From Pseudacidovorax sp. NFM-22 (GTDB taxonomy: Bacteria; Pseudomonadota; Gammaproteobacteria; Burkholderiales; Burkholderiaceae_C): a DNA stretch of 64,000 nt. A model generated the notes under the pieces. The model made no database searches. It saw only the letters and a list, made by a program, of their open reading frames with translations, and was not told the origin of the DNA. Both the position numbers and the translations under genes were made by a program. Of the stretch, positions 33,177 through 43,772 are shown piece by piece (position 1 is the stretch's first letter; every line of letters begins with the position of its first letter). The stretch spans positions 248,001-312,000 of the forward strand of contig NZ_JACBFY010000007.1 in the NCBI RefSeq assembly GCF_021401245.1, in the 5' to 3' direction.

Positions 33177-34475
33177 ATGCGTTCCATCCACCGTCCCATC
33201 GCCGTGCTCGGCACGGTCGCCCTGGCCACGCTGTCGCTCACGGCGGGCGCCCAGGAGTTCAACTGGAAGAAGTACCAGGGCACGACCCTCACCTTCCTGG
33301 CCAACAACAACCCGGTGGCGGCGGCGCTGCTCAAGCACAAGGACGACTTCGAGAAGCAGACCGGCATGACGCTCAAGGTGGACAGCTACCAGGAGCAGCA
33401 GATGCGCCAGCGCATGGTGACGGTGATGAACTCGCGCAGCGACGAGGTGGACCTGTTCATGTCCCTGCCCTCGCGCGAGGGCCTGCAGTTCGCCAAGGCC
33501 GGCTGGTATGCCGACCTGACCGACCTCATCAAGACCTCCGCCGCGCCCGGCTACGACTTCGCCGACCTGAGCCCCGGCCTGGTGAAGGACGCGAGCTACA
33601 ACGGCCGCGTGATGGGCGTGCCACTCAACATCGAAGGGCCGGTGCTGTACTACCGCAAGGACCTGTTCCAGAAGTGCGGCGTGCAGCTGCCCAAGAGCCT
33701 GCCGGAACTCGAAGGCGTGGCCGCCAAGCTCAAGAGCTGCGAGCCGGACGTGACGCCCTTCGTCTCGCGCGGCCTCAAGCCGGCCCTGCCCTTCAGCTAC
33801 AGCGTGTTCCTGCACAACTTCGGCGGCGACTACATGAAGGACGGCAAGTCGCAGCTGTGCAGCAAGCCGGGCCAGGAGTCGCTGGCCCTGTATGCCAAGC
33901 TGCTCAAGGACTACGGCCCGCGTGGCGTGGTGAACTACAGCTTCTATCAGATCAGCAGCCTGTACCGCGAGGGCAAGGCGGCGATGGCCTTCGAGTCCTC
34001 CAACGAGCTGCGCAGCGTGATGGAAGGCGGCGCCCGCCTCAAGGACACGGCCATCGCCGTGCTGCCCGCCGGCCCCGGCGGCTCGCGCCCCACGGTGATC
34101 GGCTGGACCATGTCCGTCTCGGCCTACAGCAAGAAGAAGGAAGCCGCCTGGTACTTCGTGCAGTGGGCCACCAGCCGCGCCGTGCAGGAGAAGCTGGCGC
34201 TGGACGGCGTGGCGCCGCCGCGCGCCTCGGTCGCCAACGGCGCCGACTACAAGGCCTGGATGGACGGCGAGCCGGTGCGCCGCGAATGGGCCGCCACCGT
34301 CAGCGAACTGGGCAAGACCGGCACCTCCGAAGTGGGCTACCCCATCGTGGCCAACCCGGCCTCGCGCGAATACGTGGGCCAAGCTGTGAACGAACTGCTG
34401 CTGGGCCAGAAGACCGTCGCCCAGGCCTGTGCCGACGCCGACAAGCAGCTCGACGCCCTGATCGCCAAGGACTGA
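33177..34475 (+). CDS. ABC sugar transporter, periplasmic binding protein (family 1)
   Basis: 432 residues with a signal peptide (RPIAVLGTVALATLSLTAGAQ). Cluster 1 extracellular binding-protein features: TLTFLANNNPVAAALL, the SYQEQQMRQRM segment, VDLFMSLPSREGLQFAKAGW, the GVPLNIEGPVLYYRKDLF hinge region and GWTMSVSAYSKKKEAAWYFVQWA. It delivers a sugar or polyol to the permeases encoded at 35268 and 36148. First gene of the operon, ribosome site AAGGAG. The dehydrogenase start overlaps its stop by one base (TGATG). Confidence 0.93.
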   Translation: MRSIHRPIAVLGTVALATLSLTAGAQEFNWKKYQGTTLTFLANNNPVAAALLKHKDDFEKQTGMTLKVDSYQEQQMRQRMVTVMNSRSDEVDLFMSLPSREGLQFAKAGWYADLTDLIKTSAAPGYDFADLSPGLVKDASYNGRVMGVPLNIEGPVLYYRKDLFQKCGVQLPKSLPELEGVAAKLKSCEPDVTPFVSRGLKPALPFSYSVFLHNFGGDYMKDGKSQLCSKPGQESLALYAKLLKDYGPRGVVNYSFYQISSLYREGKAAMAFESSNELRSVMEGGARLKDTAIAVLPAGPGGSRPTVIGWTMSVSAYSKKKEAAWYFVQWATSRAVQEKLALDGVAPPRASVANGADYKAWMDGEPVRREWAATVSELGKTGTSEVGYPIVANPASREYVGQAVNELLLGQKTVAQACADADKQLDALIAKD

Positions 34476-35257
34476 TGGACACGATCGCCGAAGACAGCCG
34501 CCCGCGGGCGGCCGGGAGCCCCTTCGCCTTCGCGCCGGGCCACCGCGTGCTGGTGGTGGGCGGTGCGGGCGGCATCGGCAGCGCCATCGCGCAGGCCTTC
34601 GCCGACGCCGGCTGCGAGGTGGTCGCCACCGGCGTGGACGACGCCGCGCTGGCGGCGTCCACCTTGAAGCCTGCCGCGCACCTGCGCCTGACCACGCTGG
34701 ACGTGACCCGCGACGACGACGTGGCGCGGCTGGTGGGCGAGCTGGACGGCCTGCACACGCTGGTCAACTGCGCCGGCATCCTGGCGCGCTTCAAGGAGTT
34801 CGAGGTTGCGACCTTCCAGCGCGTGCTGGACGTCAATCTCACCGGCACCTTCCGCCTGTGCACGGCCTGCAAGCCGCTGCTCGCGGCGCATGGCGATGCT
34901 GGCGGCGGCAGCATCGTCAACATCGCCTCCATGAACGCCTTCGCGGCGCTGCCGTGGATTCCGGCCTACTGCGCCAGCAAGGGCGGCGTGGTGATGCTCA
35001 CCAAGTCGCTGGCCCTGGCCTGGGCCGCCGAGGGCATCCGTGTCAACGCGGTGGCGCCCGGCTATGTCGAGACGCCGATCAACGCCGAAGGCCGCCAGGA
35101 CGCGGCCCACTACGAACGCATCCGCGCGCGCATTCCGCAGGGCCGCTGGGCCCAGCCCACCGACATCGCGGGCAGCGCGCTCTTCCTGGCCTCGCCGGCC
35201 GCCCACTACATGACCGGCACCGTGCTGGCGGTGGACGGCGGCTTCCTGGCCGGATGA
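34475..35257 (+). CDS. Short-chain dehydrogenase (sugar/polyol type)
   Basis: About 260 residues. NAD(P) loop VVGGAGGIGSAIAQAF, NCAG, catalytic Ser in NIASMNAF and YCASK (S-13-Y-4-K spacing intact), end motif YMTGTVLAVDGGF. The start codon overlaps the binding-protein stop in TGATG. Placed between the binding protein and the permease genes, it likely oxidises the imported polyol or sugar, or an early intermediate. Several galactitol, sorbitol and ribitol operons place an SDR in this position; that comparison is from general knowledge of such loci. Confidence 0.9.
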   Translation: MDTIAEDSRPRAAGSPFAFAPGHRVLVVGGAGGIGSAIAQAFADAGCEVVATGVDDAALAASTLKPAAHLRLTTLDVTRDDDVARLVGELDGLHTLVNCAGILARFKEFEVATFQRVLDVNLTGTFRLCTACKPLLAAHGDAGGGSIVNIASMNAFAALPWIPAYCASKGGVVMLTKSLALAWAAEGIRVNAVAPGYVETPINAEGRQDAAHYERIRARIPQGRWAQPTDIAGSALFLASPAAHYMTGTVLAVDGGFLAG

Positions 35258-35267
35258 GGACCTTCCC

Positions 35268-36137
35268 ATGAGCCAATCCATCGGAACCCGCCGGCAGCTG
35301 AACATGCTGTCCACGCCGGCCGTGATCTTCACGCTGGCGCTGATCGCCTTTCCCTTCGCCTACACGATCTGGCTGAGCCTGCACGAGTTCAGCTTCGGCG
35401 GCAGCGCCACGCTCAACTACGGCCAGAACTACCTGCTCATGCTGCAGGACGGCGAGTTCTGGAACGGCCTGAAGATCACCCTGGTGCTGTACGTGCTCTC
35501 GCTGGTGCTGCAGCTGGTGCTGGGCACCTACGTCGCACTGCTGCTGCATTCGTCCAAGAAGCTCTCGGGCATCGTGCGCACGCTCATGATCTCGCCCTTC
35601 GTGCTGCCGCCGGTGGTGGTGGGCATGATGTGGCTGGTGGTGCTGGACCCGTCCATCGGCGCGGCCAACTGGCTGCTGGAGAGCGTGGGCCTGCCGCGCT
35701 CGGACTGGCTGGCGTCGCCCCAGTGGGTGATCCCCACCGTCGCCTTCATCGACACCTGGCAATGGACGCCCTACGTGGCGCTGATCGTGCTGGGCGGGCT
35801 GCAGTCGCTGCCGCCCAACGTATACGAGGCGGCGCAGATCGACGGCGCCTCGCGCTGGAAGACCTTCTGGCGCATCACGCTGCCGCTGCTGATGCCCACC
35901 ATCGTCACGGCCGCCATCCTGCGCAGCGTCGACCTGCTGCGCTTCTTCGACATCATCTACATCACCACCCAGGGCGGGCCGGGCAATGCCTCGAACACGC
36001 TCAACATCTACGGCTTCCGCAAGGGCTTCGAGTTCTTCGAGATCGGCTATGCGAGCGCGCTGATGATCACGCTCTCGACGCTGGTGCTGGGCGCCGTGGT
36101 GGTGCTGACCCAGGCGCGCAAGCGCGTCGCCTGGTGA
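35268..36137 (+). CDS. ABC sugar transporter, permease 1 (MalF type)
   Basis: 289 residues, six hydrophobic helices. N-terminal STPAVIFTLALIAFPFAYTIWLSLHEF. The cytoplasmic EAA loop is YEAAQIDGASRWKTFWRITLPLLMP, the contact for the ATPase. Ten bp after the SDR gene and 10 bp before permease 2. Confidence 0.93.
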   Translation: MSQSIGTRRQLNMLSTPAVIFTLALIAFPFAYTIWLSLHEFSFGGSATLNYGQNYLLMLQDGEFWNGLKITLVLYVLSLVLQLVLGTYVALLLHSSKKLSGIVRTLMISPFVLPPVVVGMMWLVVLDPSIGAANWLLESVGLPRSDWLASPQWVIPTVAFIDTWQWTPYVALIVLGGLQSLPPNVYEAAQIDGASRWKTFWRITLPLLMPTIVTAAILRSVDLLRFFDIIYITTQGGPGNASNTLNIYGFRKGFEFFEIGYASALMITLSTLVLGAVVVLTQARKRVAW

Positions 36138-36147
36138 GGAGACACGC

Positions 36148-36963
36148 ATGCACGACGACGCCCTCATCCGCCGCCTGAACGCGCTGCAGATCGCGCTGGT
36201 GGGCCTGATCATCCTGGCGCCCATCGCCTGGATGGTGCTGGCCTCCTTCAAGCCCTCCGCCGAGGTCACGGCCTACCCGCCCAAGCTGTTCTTCACGCCC
36301 ACGCTGGACAACTACCGCCAGCTCTTCGGCACCACGCCCTTCGCCCACTACACCTGGAACAGCCTGGTCATCACCATCGGCTCGACGGTCATCGGCATCG
36401 TGCTGGGCGTGCCGGCGGCCTTCGCGGTGTCGTGGACGCGCATCACCTGGCCGGCCACGGTCACGCTGCTGGCGCGCATGGCGCCGGGCACGCTCTTCCT
36501 GCTGCCGTGGTACGTGATGTTCCGCGAGCTGAACCTGATCGGCACCTACACGGCGCTGGTGGTCACGCATGCGGTCATCACCATGCCCATCGTCATCTGG
36601 GTGCTGCTGCCCTTCTTCGACAACATCCCGCGCAGCGTGCTGGAAAGCGCGCAGGTGGACGGCTGCAGCGTGCCGCGCATCCTGTGGCGCATCGCCCTGC
36701 CGCTGGTGATGCCGGGGCTGGTGGTGTCGGCCATCCTGGCCTTCGTCTTTTCCTGGAACTACTTCCTCTTCGCGCTGGTGCTGTCCAACGGCGACACCAA
36801 GACGCTGATCGCCGCCTCGTTCAACTTCATCGGCGAGGGGGCCTCCAACTGGGGCGCCCTCATGGCCGCGGCCACGCTCATCGCGCTGCCGCCGCTGGTG
36901 CTCGCCTTCTTCGTGCAACGCCGTCTGGTGTCGGGCCTCGCGCTCGGTGCCGTCAAGGGCTAG
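36148..36963 (+). CDS. ABC sugar transporter, permease 2 (MalG type)
   Basis: 271 residues, six helices. IAWMVLASFKPSAEVTAYPP is the usual MalG-like start; the EAA loop is LESAQVDGCSVPRILWRIALPLVMPG. It pairs with permease 1 and is followed after 11 bp by the zinc dehydrogenase gene. Confidence 0.93.
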   Translation: MHDDALIRRLNALQIALVGLIILAPIAWMVLASFKPSAEVTAYPPKLFFTPTLDNYRQLFGTTPFAHYTWNSLVITIGSTVIGIVLGVPAAFAVSWTRITWPATVTLLARMAPGTLFLLPWYVMFRELNLIGTYTALVVTHAVITMPIVIWVLLPFFDNIPRSVLESAQVDGCSVPRILWRIALPLVMPGLVVSAILAFVFSWNYFLFALVLSNGDTKTLIAASFNFIGEGASNWGALMAAATLIALPPLVLAFFVQRRLVSGLALGAVKG

Positions 36964-36974
36964 GAGCCAACCTC

Positions 36975-37949
36975 ATGCAAGCAGCTGTCTTCCATGGCGA
37001 CAAGACCATCACGGTCGCCGACATCGAACGTCCCGTGCCCGCCGCCGGCGAGGTGCTCCTGCGCGTGCGCCGCACGGCGCTGTGCGGCTCGGACACCAAG
37101 CTCTGGATCAAGGGCGCGACCTTCACGCCCGGCCACGAGATCTTCGGCGTGGTCGAGCAGCCGGGCCATGCGCTCGACGGCCGGCGCTGCCTGGTCTACA
37201 TCCCGGTGCATTGCGGCCACTGCGAGAGTTGCCGCCGCGGCGACACGCAGATGTGCCTGAACGAGTCGGTGCTGGTGGGCTGGAACCGCCCGGGCGGCTA
37301 CGCCGAATACCTGGCCGTGCCCGAGCAGTGCCTGCTGCCCGTGCCCGACGACATCGAGGACGAACTGGCGCCGCTGCTGCTGGACACCATCGGCACCGCG
37401 GCGCACGGCATCCGCTTCGTGCAGAACCTGGTGCCGCCGCAGGGCGCAGGGCCGGTGCTGGTCACGGGCGCGGGTCCGGTGGGCATGGGCGCCATCGTGG
37501 CGCTGCTCAACCTGGGCTACACCGAGGTCTACGTGTCCGACCTGAAGGAGGAGCGCCTGCAACTGGCCGAGTCCTTCGGCGCGCGCCGGCACCCGGTGGG
37601 CGACAACAGCAAGCGCTTCAAGCTCATCGTCGAGTGCAGCGGCTCGCATGCGGCGCGCTCGCTGGGCATGAACATCGTGCTGCCGCGTGGCGTGCTGATC
37701 CTCATCGGCGAAAGCGATGCCCCCTGGCCCGTGCAGGAGACGCCGGCCATCCGCCGCAAGGACTTCTACATGGTGCGCACCTTCTACTTCCCCAAGTCGG
37801 ACTTCGCGCTCAACGTGGAGCTGCTGCGCAAGGAGAAGGCGCGCTACCGCCAGCTGGTGGACGCGCAGTTCGGCATCGCGCAGCTGCCCGAGATGTTCGG
37901 CCGCTTCGTGGCGGGCGAGCTGGTCAAGCCGCTGCTGGCTTTTTCCTGA
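36975..37949 (+). CDS. Zinc-dependent medium-chain alcohol dehydrogenase (polyol/sugar type)
   Basis: About 324 residues, slightly short for the family (340-350). Catalytic zinc site Cys37 (ALCGSD), His54 and Glu55 (PGHEIFG); structural zinc cysteines 80, 83, 86 and 94 (HCGHCESCRRGDTQMC). NAD loop VLVTGAGPVGMGAIVAL. The last third is compact and DRKDFYM-type ends are present as IRRKDFYMVRTFYFPKSD. It likely oxidises a polyol or sugar to a ketose or keto-acid. With the SDR it gives two oxidation steps in one operon. Confidence 0.9.
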   Translation: MQAAVFHGDKTITVADIERPVPAAGEVLLRVRRTALCGSDTKLWIKGATFTPGHEIFGVVEQPGHALDGRRCLVYIPVHCGHCESCRRGDTQMCLNESVLVGWNRPGGYAEYLAVPEQCLLPVPDDIEDELAPLLLDTIGTAAHGIRFVQNLVPPQGAGPVLVTGAGPVGMGAIVALLNLGYTEVYVSDLKEERLQLAESFGARRHPVGDNSKRFKLIVECSGSHAARSLGMNIVLPRGVLILIGESDAPWPVQETPAIRRKDFYMVRTFYFPKSDFALNVELLRKEKARYRQLVDAQFGIAQLPEMFGRFVAGELVKPLLAFS

Positions 37950-37959
37950 GGCGACGCGA

Positions 37960-39026
<1,067 letters not shown>

Positions 39027-39030
<4 letters not shown>

Positions 39031-39977
39031 ACGCCCTGCCCCCCTTGCCCGATGCGCTGCGCGCGGCGCGGCCCGTGGTGATCTGCCTGGGGTTGTCGGC
39101 CTTCGACCTGACCTGGGGGGTGGACGCCCTGCCTACGGGCGGTGGCAAGACCCGCGCCGGCGACTTTCGCGAAGGCGGCGGCGGCATGGCCGCCAATGCG
39201 GCGGTGGCCGCCGCCCGCCTGGGCGCCGACGCGCGCTTCTGGGGCCGTGCCGGCGACGACAGCGCCGGCCGCGCCATGCGCGACGAACTGGCGCGGGACG
39301 GCGTGGACGTGGCGCAGTTCCGGCTCTTCGACGGGGCCCGCTCCTCGGTCTCGGGCATCGTGGTCGACGGCCGCGGCGAACGCATGATCGTCAACTTCCG
39401 CGGCGACGGCCTGCCGGCCGATCCCACCTGGCTGCCGCTCGACGCGGTGGCCGGCGCCCAGGCGGTGCTGGCCGACCCACGCTGGCCCGAGGGCGCGCTC
39501 GCCCTCTTCCAGGCCGCCCGCCGGCACGGCGTGCCCTCGGTGCTCGACGGCGACATGGCCGAACCCTGGGTCTTCGACCAGCTGCTGCCGCACACCGATG
39601 TGGCCGCCTTCTCGGAGCCCGCGCTCGCCGCCTACAGCGGCGGCGGCGCACTGCACGCACAACTGGGCGTGGCCCGCGCGCGCGGTTGTCGGCTGGCCGC
39701 CGTGACCCTGGGCGAACGCGGCGTGGCCTGGCTGGACGAAGCCGGCGCCCTGCAGACGCTGCCCGCCTTTGCCGTCGACGCGGTGGACACCACCGGTGCC
39801 GGCGATGTTTTCCACGGAGCCCTCGCCTTCGCCCTCGGTGCCGGACTGGCACCGGCGCAGGCCTTCCGTCTGTCCGCCGCAGCCGCGGCACTCAAGTGCC
39901 GGCAGGCCGGAGGCCGCTCGGGCGCGCCCCGGCTGGGCGATGCACTCACCTTCCTTCAAGAGATCCAGGAGCACTGA
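39027..39977 (+). CDS. PfkB family sugar or keto-acid kinase
   Basis: About 316 residues from GTG 39027, chosen because it overlaps the ATPase stop and gives the family N-terminus. PfkB motif 1 EGGGGMAANAAVAAARLGADARFWGRAGDDSAG and motif 2 VDAVDTTGAGDVFHGA with the catalytic Asp of GAGD. Family kinases phosphorylate ketoses, tagatose phosphate, or 2-keto-3-deoxygluconate. Followed 2 bp later by a LacD-like aldolase, so the phosphorylated product is probably cleaved next. Whether it acts on a ketose phosphate or a keto-deoxy acid is not decidable. Confidence 0.92.
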
Positions 39978-39979
39978 AC

Positions 39980-41029
39980 ATGGCGAACAACCTCCGTCTG
40001 GGCAAGCAATGGGGCCTGCGCCGCATGGCCACGCCCGCCGGGCATTTCACGATGGTGGCGCTCGACCAGCGCCCGCCCATCGCCAGCCTCATCGCCAAAA
40101 AGCAGGGCATCGCCCCGGCCGACGTGGCCTTCGCCGACATGGTCGCGGTCAAGCGCGTGCTGGTGGACGTGCTGGGCCCGCATGCCAGCGCCATGCTGTT
40201 CGATCCCAACTACGCCTTCCCGGCGGGCCTGCAGAAGCTGCCGGCCCACACCGGCCTGGTGGTGACATTGGAAGACCACCGCTTCCGCGACCAGCCCGGC
40301 GGCCGCCTGTCGCATTCGATCAAGGACTGGAGCGTCGAGAAGATCAAGCGCGCCGGCGGCGACGGCGTCAAGGTGCTGGCCTGGTACCGGCCCGATGCCG
40401 ATGCCGACATCGTGGCCCACCAGCAGCGCTACGTGGCCGAGATCGGCGAGCAGTGCCGCATCCACGACATCCCGCTGGTGCTGGAGCTGCTGGTCTACCC
40501 CTTTCCCAAGAGCGAGCGCCACACCACCGACTATGTGGAGTCGCCCGAGAAGCTGCCCGAGCTGGTGCTCGACAGCGTGCGCGAGTTCGCCAAGCCGCAT
40601 TACGGCGTGGACCTGTTCAAGCTCGAAAGCCCGCTGCCCGGCGCTAGCCTGCCGGCGCATGGCGACAGTGCCGAGTCGCGCCAGGCCCAGGCCCTGTTCG
40701 ACCAGATGGGCGGCATCTGCCGCGATGCCGGCATCCCGTGGGTGATGCTGTCGGCCGGTGTCACGCCCAAGCAGTTCCTGCGCGTGATGGCGTACGCCTA
40801 CGCGGCGGGCGCCCATGGCTTCCTGGCCGGCCGCGCCGTGTGGTGGGAGGCGCTGCAGCAGTTCCCCGACCTGGCCGGCTTCGAGGCCCAGCTGCGCCGC
40901 GAAGGCACGGCCACGCTGGCCGAACTGGCCGCCCTCACCGAGCGCGCCGGCAACGCCTGGCAGGCCGACTACAGCGCCTTCGACACGCTCAAGGCCGAGG
41001 GCGAGTTCTGCCTGGCCTACGCGGGATGA
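39980..41029 (+). CDS. LacD/YihT-like class I aldolase (tagatose-bisphosphate aldolase family)
   Basis: About 349 residues. Segments MVALDQRPPIASLI, AMLFDPNYAFPAG, GGDGVKVLAWYRPD (Lys131) and VDLFKLESPLPG (Lys214, the probable Schiff-base lysine by analogy with LacD) are the family marks. Members cleave tagatose-1,6-bisphosphate or sulfofructose-1-phosphate. No other sulfoquinovose gene is present, so a carbohydrate phosphate is more likely. The gene follows the kinase by 2 bp and overlaps the enolase gene by 4 bp. Confidence 0.88.
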   Translation: MANNLRLGKQWGLRRMATPAGHFTMVALDQRPPIASLIAKKQGIAPADVAFADMVAVKRVLVDVLGPHASAMLFDPNYAFPAGLQKLPAHTGLVVTLEDHRFRDQPGGRLSHSIKDWSVEKIKRAGGDGVKVLAWYRPDADADIVAHQQRYVAEIGEQCRIHDIPLVLELLVYPFPKSERHTTDYVESPEKLPELVLDSVREFAKPHYGVDLFKLESPLPGASLPAHGDSAESRQAQALFDQMGGICRDAGIPWVMLSAGVTPKQFLRVMAYAYAAGAHGFLAGRAVWWEALQQFPDLAGFEAQLRREGTATLAELAALTERAGNAWQADYSAFDTLKAEGEFCLAYAG

Positions 41030-42174
41030 CGGCAGCGGCGACCGATCTGCGCCTCGAACGCATCGAGGCCTTCGTCTTCCGCGCGCCGGCCGATCCGCCG
41101 GTGCAGACCTCCTTCGGCATCATGCGCGACCGGCCGGCCCTGCTGCTGCGCGCCATCGCCGACGACGGCGCCGAGGGTTGGGGCGAGGTCTGGTGCAACT
41201 TTCCGACCGTGGGCGCGGAGCACCGCGCGCGCATGGCGCTGACCTACCTGCCGCCGCTGGCCTGCGGGCCGCAGTGGACGAGCCCGCAGCACTGCTTCGA
41301 GACGCTCAGCGCCAAACTGGCCGTGCTGGCCATCCAGTGCGGCGAGCCCGGCCCGCTGGCGCAGATCGTGGCCGGCCTGGACATCGCGCTGTGGGACCTG
41401 CTGGGCCGCCGCCACGACCTGCCCGTGTGGAAGCTGCTCGCGCCCGACCTGGCGGCGCCTGCGCCGGTGCCGCTCTATGCCTCGGGCCTCAACCCGACGG
41501 CGCCCGAGAAGCTGGCAGCGGCCAAGCGCGCGGAGGGCTACCGTGCCTTCAAGCTCAAGGTCGGCTTCGGCGCCGAGCGCGACGAGGCCAACCTGGCTGC
41601 CCTGCGCGAGGTGATCGGCCCCGCGGCGCCGCTGATGGTCGATGCCAACCAGGCCTGGGACCTGGACGAGGCCATCGCGGCCGGCCGCCGCATGGCGCGC
41701 CACGACCTCGGCTGGCTGGAGGAGCCCGTGCGCGCCGACACGCCGCTGGCCGACTGGACCCGGCTGGCGCGCGAGCAGCCGCTGCCGCTGGCCGGTGGCG
41801 AGAACCTGGCCGGCCTGGACGCCTTCGACGCCCACATCGGCGCCGAGGGCCTGTCGATCATCCAGCCTGACCTGGGCAAATGGGGCGGCTTCAGCGGCTG
41901 CCTGGCCGTGGGCCGGCGCACGCTGGCGCAGGGCAAGCGCTTCTGTCCGCACTGGCTCGGGGCCGGCATCGGCCTCACGGCCTCCTTCCACCTCAAGGCG
42001 GCGGTGGGCGGGCCGGGCCATGTGGAGGTGGATGCCAACCCCAACCCGCTGCGCGACCTGCTGGCCACGCCGGTGTTCGCGCTGGAAGAAGGCGCCGTGC
42101 ACCTGGGGATGAAGCCCGGCCTGGGCGTGCAGCCCGACCTCAAGGCGGCCCAGGCTTTCCGCATCCCGCTCTAG
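41026..42174 (+). CDS. Mandelate-racemase-type enolase superfamily dehydratase/isomerase
   Basis: About 382 residues. Metal ligands Asp206 (VDANQAWD), Glu232 (WLEEPV) and Glu259 (AGGEN). Bases: Lys176-x-Lys178 (FKLKVGF) and the Asp282/His309 dyad (QPDLGKWGG; CPHWLG). The spacings 26, 27, 23, 27 equal those of mandelate racemase within one residue, so it belongs to the MR subgroup, which includes racemases and acid-sugar dehydratases. Last gene of the operon. Its presence beside a kinase and a bisphosphate-type aldolase is odd, because acid-sugar dehydration and ketose-bisphosphate cleavage usually belong to different routes. Confidence 0.92.
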   Translation: MTAAATDLRLERIEAFVFRAPADPPVQTSFGIMRDRPALLLRAIADDGAEGWGEVWCNFPTVGAEHRARMALTYLPPLACGPQWTSPQHCFETLSAKLAVLAIQCGEPGPLAQIVAGLDIALWDLLGRRHDLPVWKLLAPDLAAPAPVPLYASGLNPTAPEKLAAAKRAEGYRAFKLKVGFGAERDEANLAALREVIGPAAPLMVDANQAWDLDEAIAAGRRMARHDLGWLEEPVRADTPLADWTRLAREQPLPLAGGENLAGLDAFDAHIGAEGLSIIQPDLGKWGGFSGCLAVGRRTLAQGKRFCPHWLGAGIGLTASFHLKAAVGGPGHVEVDANPNPLRDLLATPVFALEEGAVHLGMKPGLGVQPDLKAAQAFRIPL

Positions 42175-42281
42175 GCGGGGTCGGCGCCGGCCGTACGGCG
42201 TGCGTTCATCGAAGGCTGGGATCATCCCGGTCGCTGCCATCCGGCGGCGTCCAACACCTCCAAGAACGCACGCCTTCCGCC

Positions 42282-42884
42282 ATGTCCTCTTCCGGTTTCC
42301 ACGTCCACGGTCCGCACGACCACGAACTCCAGCATGCCGCCGAACACGAGGCCGAGCATGCCGCCGCCGCCAAGAAGCAGCGCAGCATCACCAACGAGGT
42401 GGCCGTCTTCACCGCCGTGATCGCCACGGTCGGCGCCATCTTTGCCTACATGGGCGGGCTGACGCAGGCCAATGCCGGCCTCTACAAGAACAACGCCGGC
42501 ATGAAGCGCACCGAAGCCGCCAACCAGTGGAATTACTACCAGGCCAAGAGCACCAAGCAGGCGCTGGCCGAGTTCGCGCGCGACCTGTCGCCCGAGGACC
42601 GCAAGCCGGCCATGCAGGAAAAGGCGACGCGCTACGACAAGGAGAAGGCCGAGATCCAGCTGGCCGCCCAGAAGCTGGACAAGGAGGCCGACGACTGGGA
42701 CCACCGCTCCGACGCGGCCCTGCACGAGCACCACCGCTGGGCCCAGGCCACCACCGCGCTGCAGGTCTCCATCGCCCTGGCCGCCATCGCGCTGCTCACC
42801 CGCAAGCGCTGGCTGGAGTGGGGCATGTTCGGGGTGGCCGGGCTGGGCCTGGTGATCGGCGGCCTCGCGCTCGCCCACATCTGA
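42282..42884 (+). CDS. DUF4337-like membrane protein with histidine-rich N-terminus
   Basis: About 200 residues. The N-terminus is His-rich (HVHGPHDHELQHAAEHEAEH). A membrane helix at about 38-58 (NEVAVFTAVIATVGAIFAYMGG), a long polar helical middle (GMKRTEAANQWNYYQAKSTK, likely coiled coil) and two C-terminal helices at about 150-198 follow. The AxxQWNYYQAK and HHRWAQATTALQVSIALAAIALLTR blocks match the DUF4337 family, whose function is unknown. It is 107 bp after the sugar operon, on the same strand, and looks independent of it. Confidence 0.85.
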   Translation: MSSSGFHVHGPHDHELQHAAEHEAEHAAAAKKQRSITNEVAVFTAVIATVGAIFAYMGGLTQANAGLYKNNAGMKRTEAANQWNYYQAKSTKQALAEFARDLSPEDRKPAMQEKATRYDKEKAEIQLAAQKLDKEADDWDHRSDAALHEHHRWAQATTALQVSIALAAIALLTRKRWLEWGMFGVAGLGLVIGGLALAHI

Positions 42885-42997
42885 GACACGCTTCGCAGCG
42901 CAACCCCTACGCCGCGGGCCGCCGTTCCGGGGGTCACGCGCAGAGTTCTACCGATGCAACGACGTAGGTAATCACGCCGCGATTGTTTCGCTGGCGT

Positions 42998-43010
42998 GAA
43001 CGTGACGTTC
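42998..43010. promoter_or_regulatory. Palindrome in the leader of the small secreted protein gene
   Basis: GAACGT-G-ACGTTC, 6-bp arms, within the 265-bp gap 42885-43149. No other gene is seen in that gap. It is about 140 bp before ATG 43150 and could be an operator; factor unknown. Confidence 0.35.
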
Positions 43011-43149
43011 GTCAAAGACAAGGGTTTTCCCTAGATCTTGGGTCCACAATTCATCTCACGGGCCAGCGATTGAACGCAGACCCGAAGCCGGCGAGGCGGG
43101 TGCCTTGCCAGCTCTGTTCAACGCAATGCCTGCCTACAGGAGAAAAATC

Positions 43150-43503
43150 ATGACCAAGACCTCGAAGATCATCGCCCTCGCCGCCCTGTCGTTCGCCGCC
43201 GTTTCCGGCGCCAGCGCCGAGGAATACCAAGGCGTCGTCGCCCCCGTGTCGGCCTTCAGCCGCGCCGAAGTGAACGCCCAAGGCGTGCAAGCCGCTCGCG
43301 CCGAGCAGAACCTGGAATACGTCGGCCAGCAAGTCGCCGTCGCTCCGGCCGCTCCCCGCAGCCGTGCCGCCGTGCAGGCCGAAGCCGTGGCCGCTGCCCA
43401 CAACCCGACCGCCAACCTGGACTCCAAGGCTTTCGTGAACAGCACGATCCCGACGCAGTACACCCAGGGCAGCCTGTCGGTCTACCGCAAGGCCGGTCTG
43501 TAA
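43150..43503 (+). CDS. Small secreted DUF4148-like protein
   Basis: About 117 residues from ATG 43150 with ribosome site AGGAGA. Signal peptide KIIALAALSFAAVSGASA, cleaved before EEYQG. The mature part is Ala/Val/Gln-rich (VSAFSRAEVNAQGVQAARAEQN) like DUF4148 periplasmic proteins, which are frequent in Burkholderiales; function unknown. A strong terminator 75 bp downstream and a long untranslated leader suggest an abundantly transcribed single gene. Confidence 0.75.
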   Translation: MTKTSKIIALAALSFAAVSGASAEEYQGVVAPVSAFSRAEVNAQGVQAARAEQNLEYVGQQVAVAPAAPRSRAAVQAEAVAAAHNPTANLDSKAFVNSTIPTQYTQGSLSVYRKAGL

Positions 43504-43577
43504 AAGACCTCCGCCGCCCGGCGCGGCGCCCGTTGTCAGCGGGCAAGGCGCAGGGCGGATGCCTTCGGGCAATCCGG

Positions 43578-43610
43578 AAGCCGGTATGCGAAAGCATGCC
43601 GGCTTTCTGC
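43578..43610 (+). terminator. Rho-independent terminator of the small secreted protein gene
   Basis: AAGCCGGTATGC (43578-43589), GAAA loop, GCATGCCGGCTT (43594-43605), one T-G wobble in a 12-bp stem, then TTCTGCTTT. It is the strongest intrinsic terminator in the window. Confidence 0.85.
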
Positions 43611-43772
43611 TTTGGGGCATCGCAGCCGCCTGGGCCCAGGCAAGCTCCGGCCTGCTTCCGTGGCCGGGCTGGCTGTCCAGGCCGCAGCCAAGTGTTCGCA
43701 GTCTGCGGATAGCCACCGCCGTGCGCGGCTAGGCCCGCGGGGACGGGCGCCGCACCATTCATCCACGCGCCG

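Noticed and set aside
39980..41029. Sulfoquinovose (sulfo-glycolysis) pathway from the YihT-like aldolase and PfkB kinase
   Set aside because: No sulfoquinovosidase, isomerase or sulfolactaldehyde enzyme lies in the operon, and the TauE-like gene is outside it on the other side of the LacI gene.
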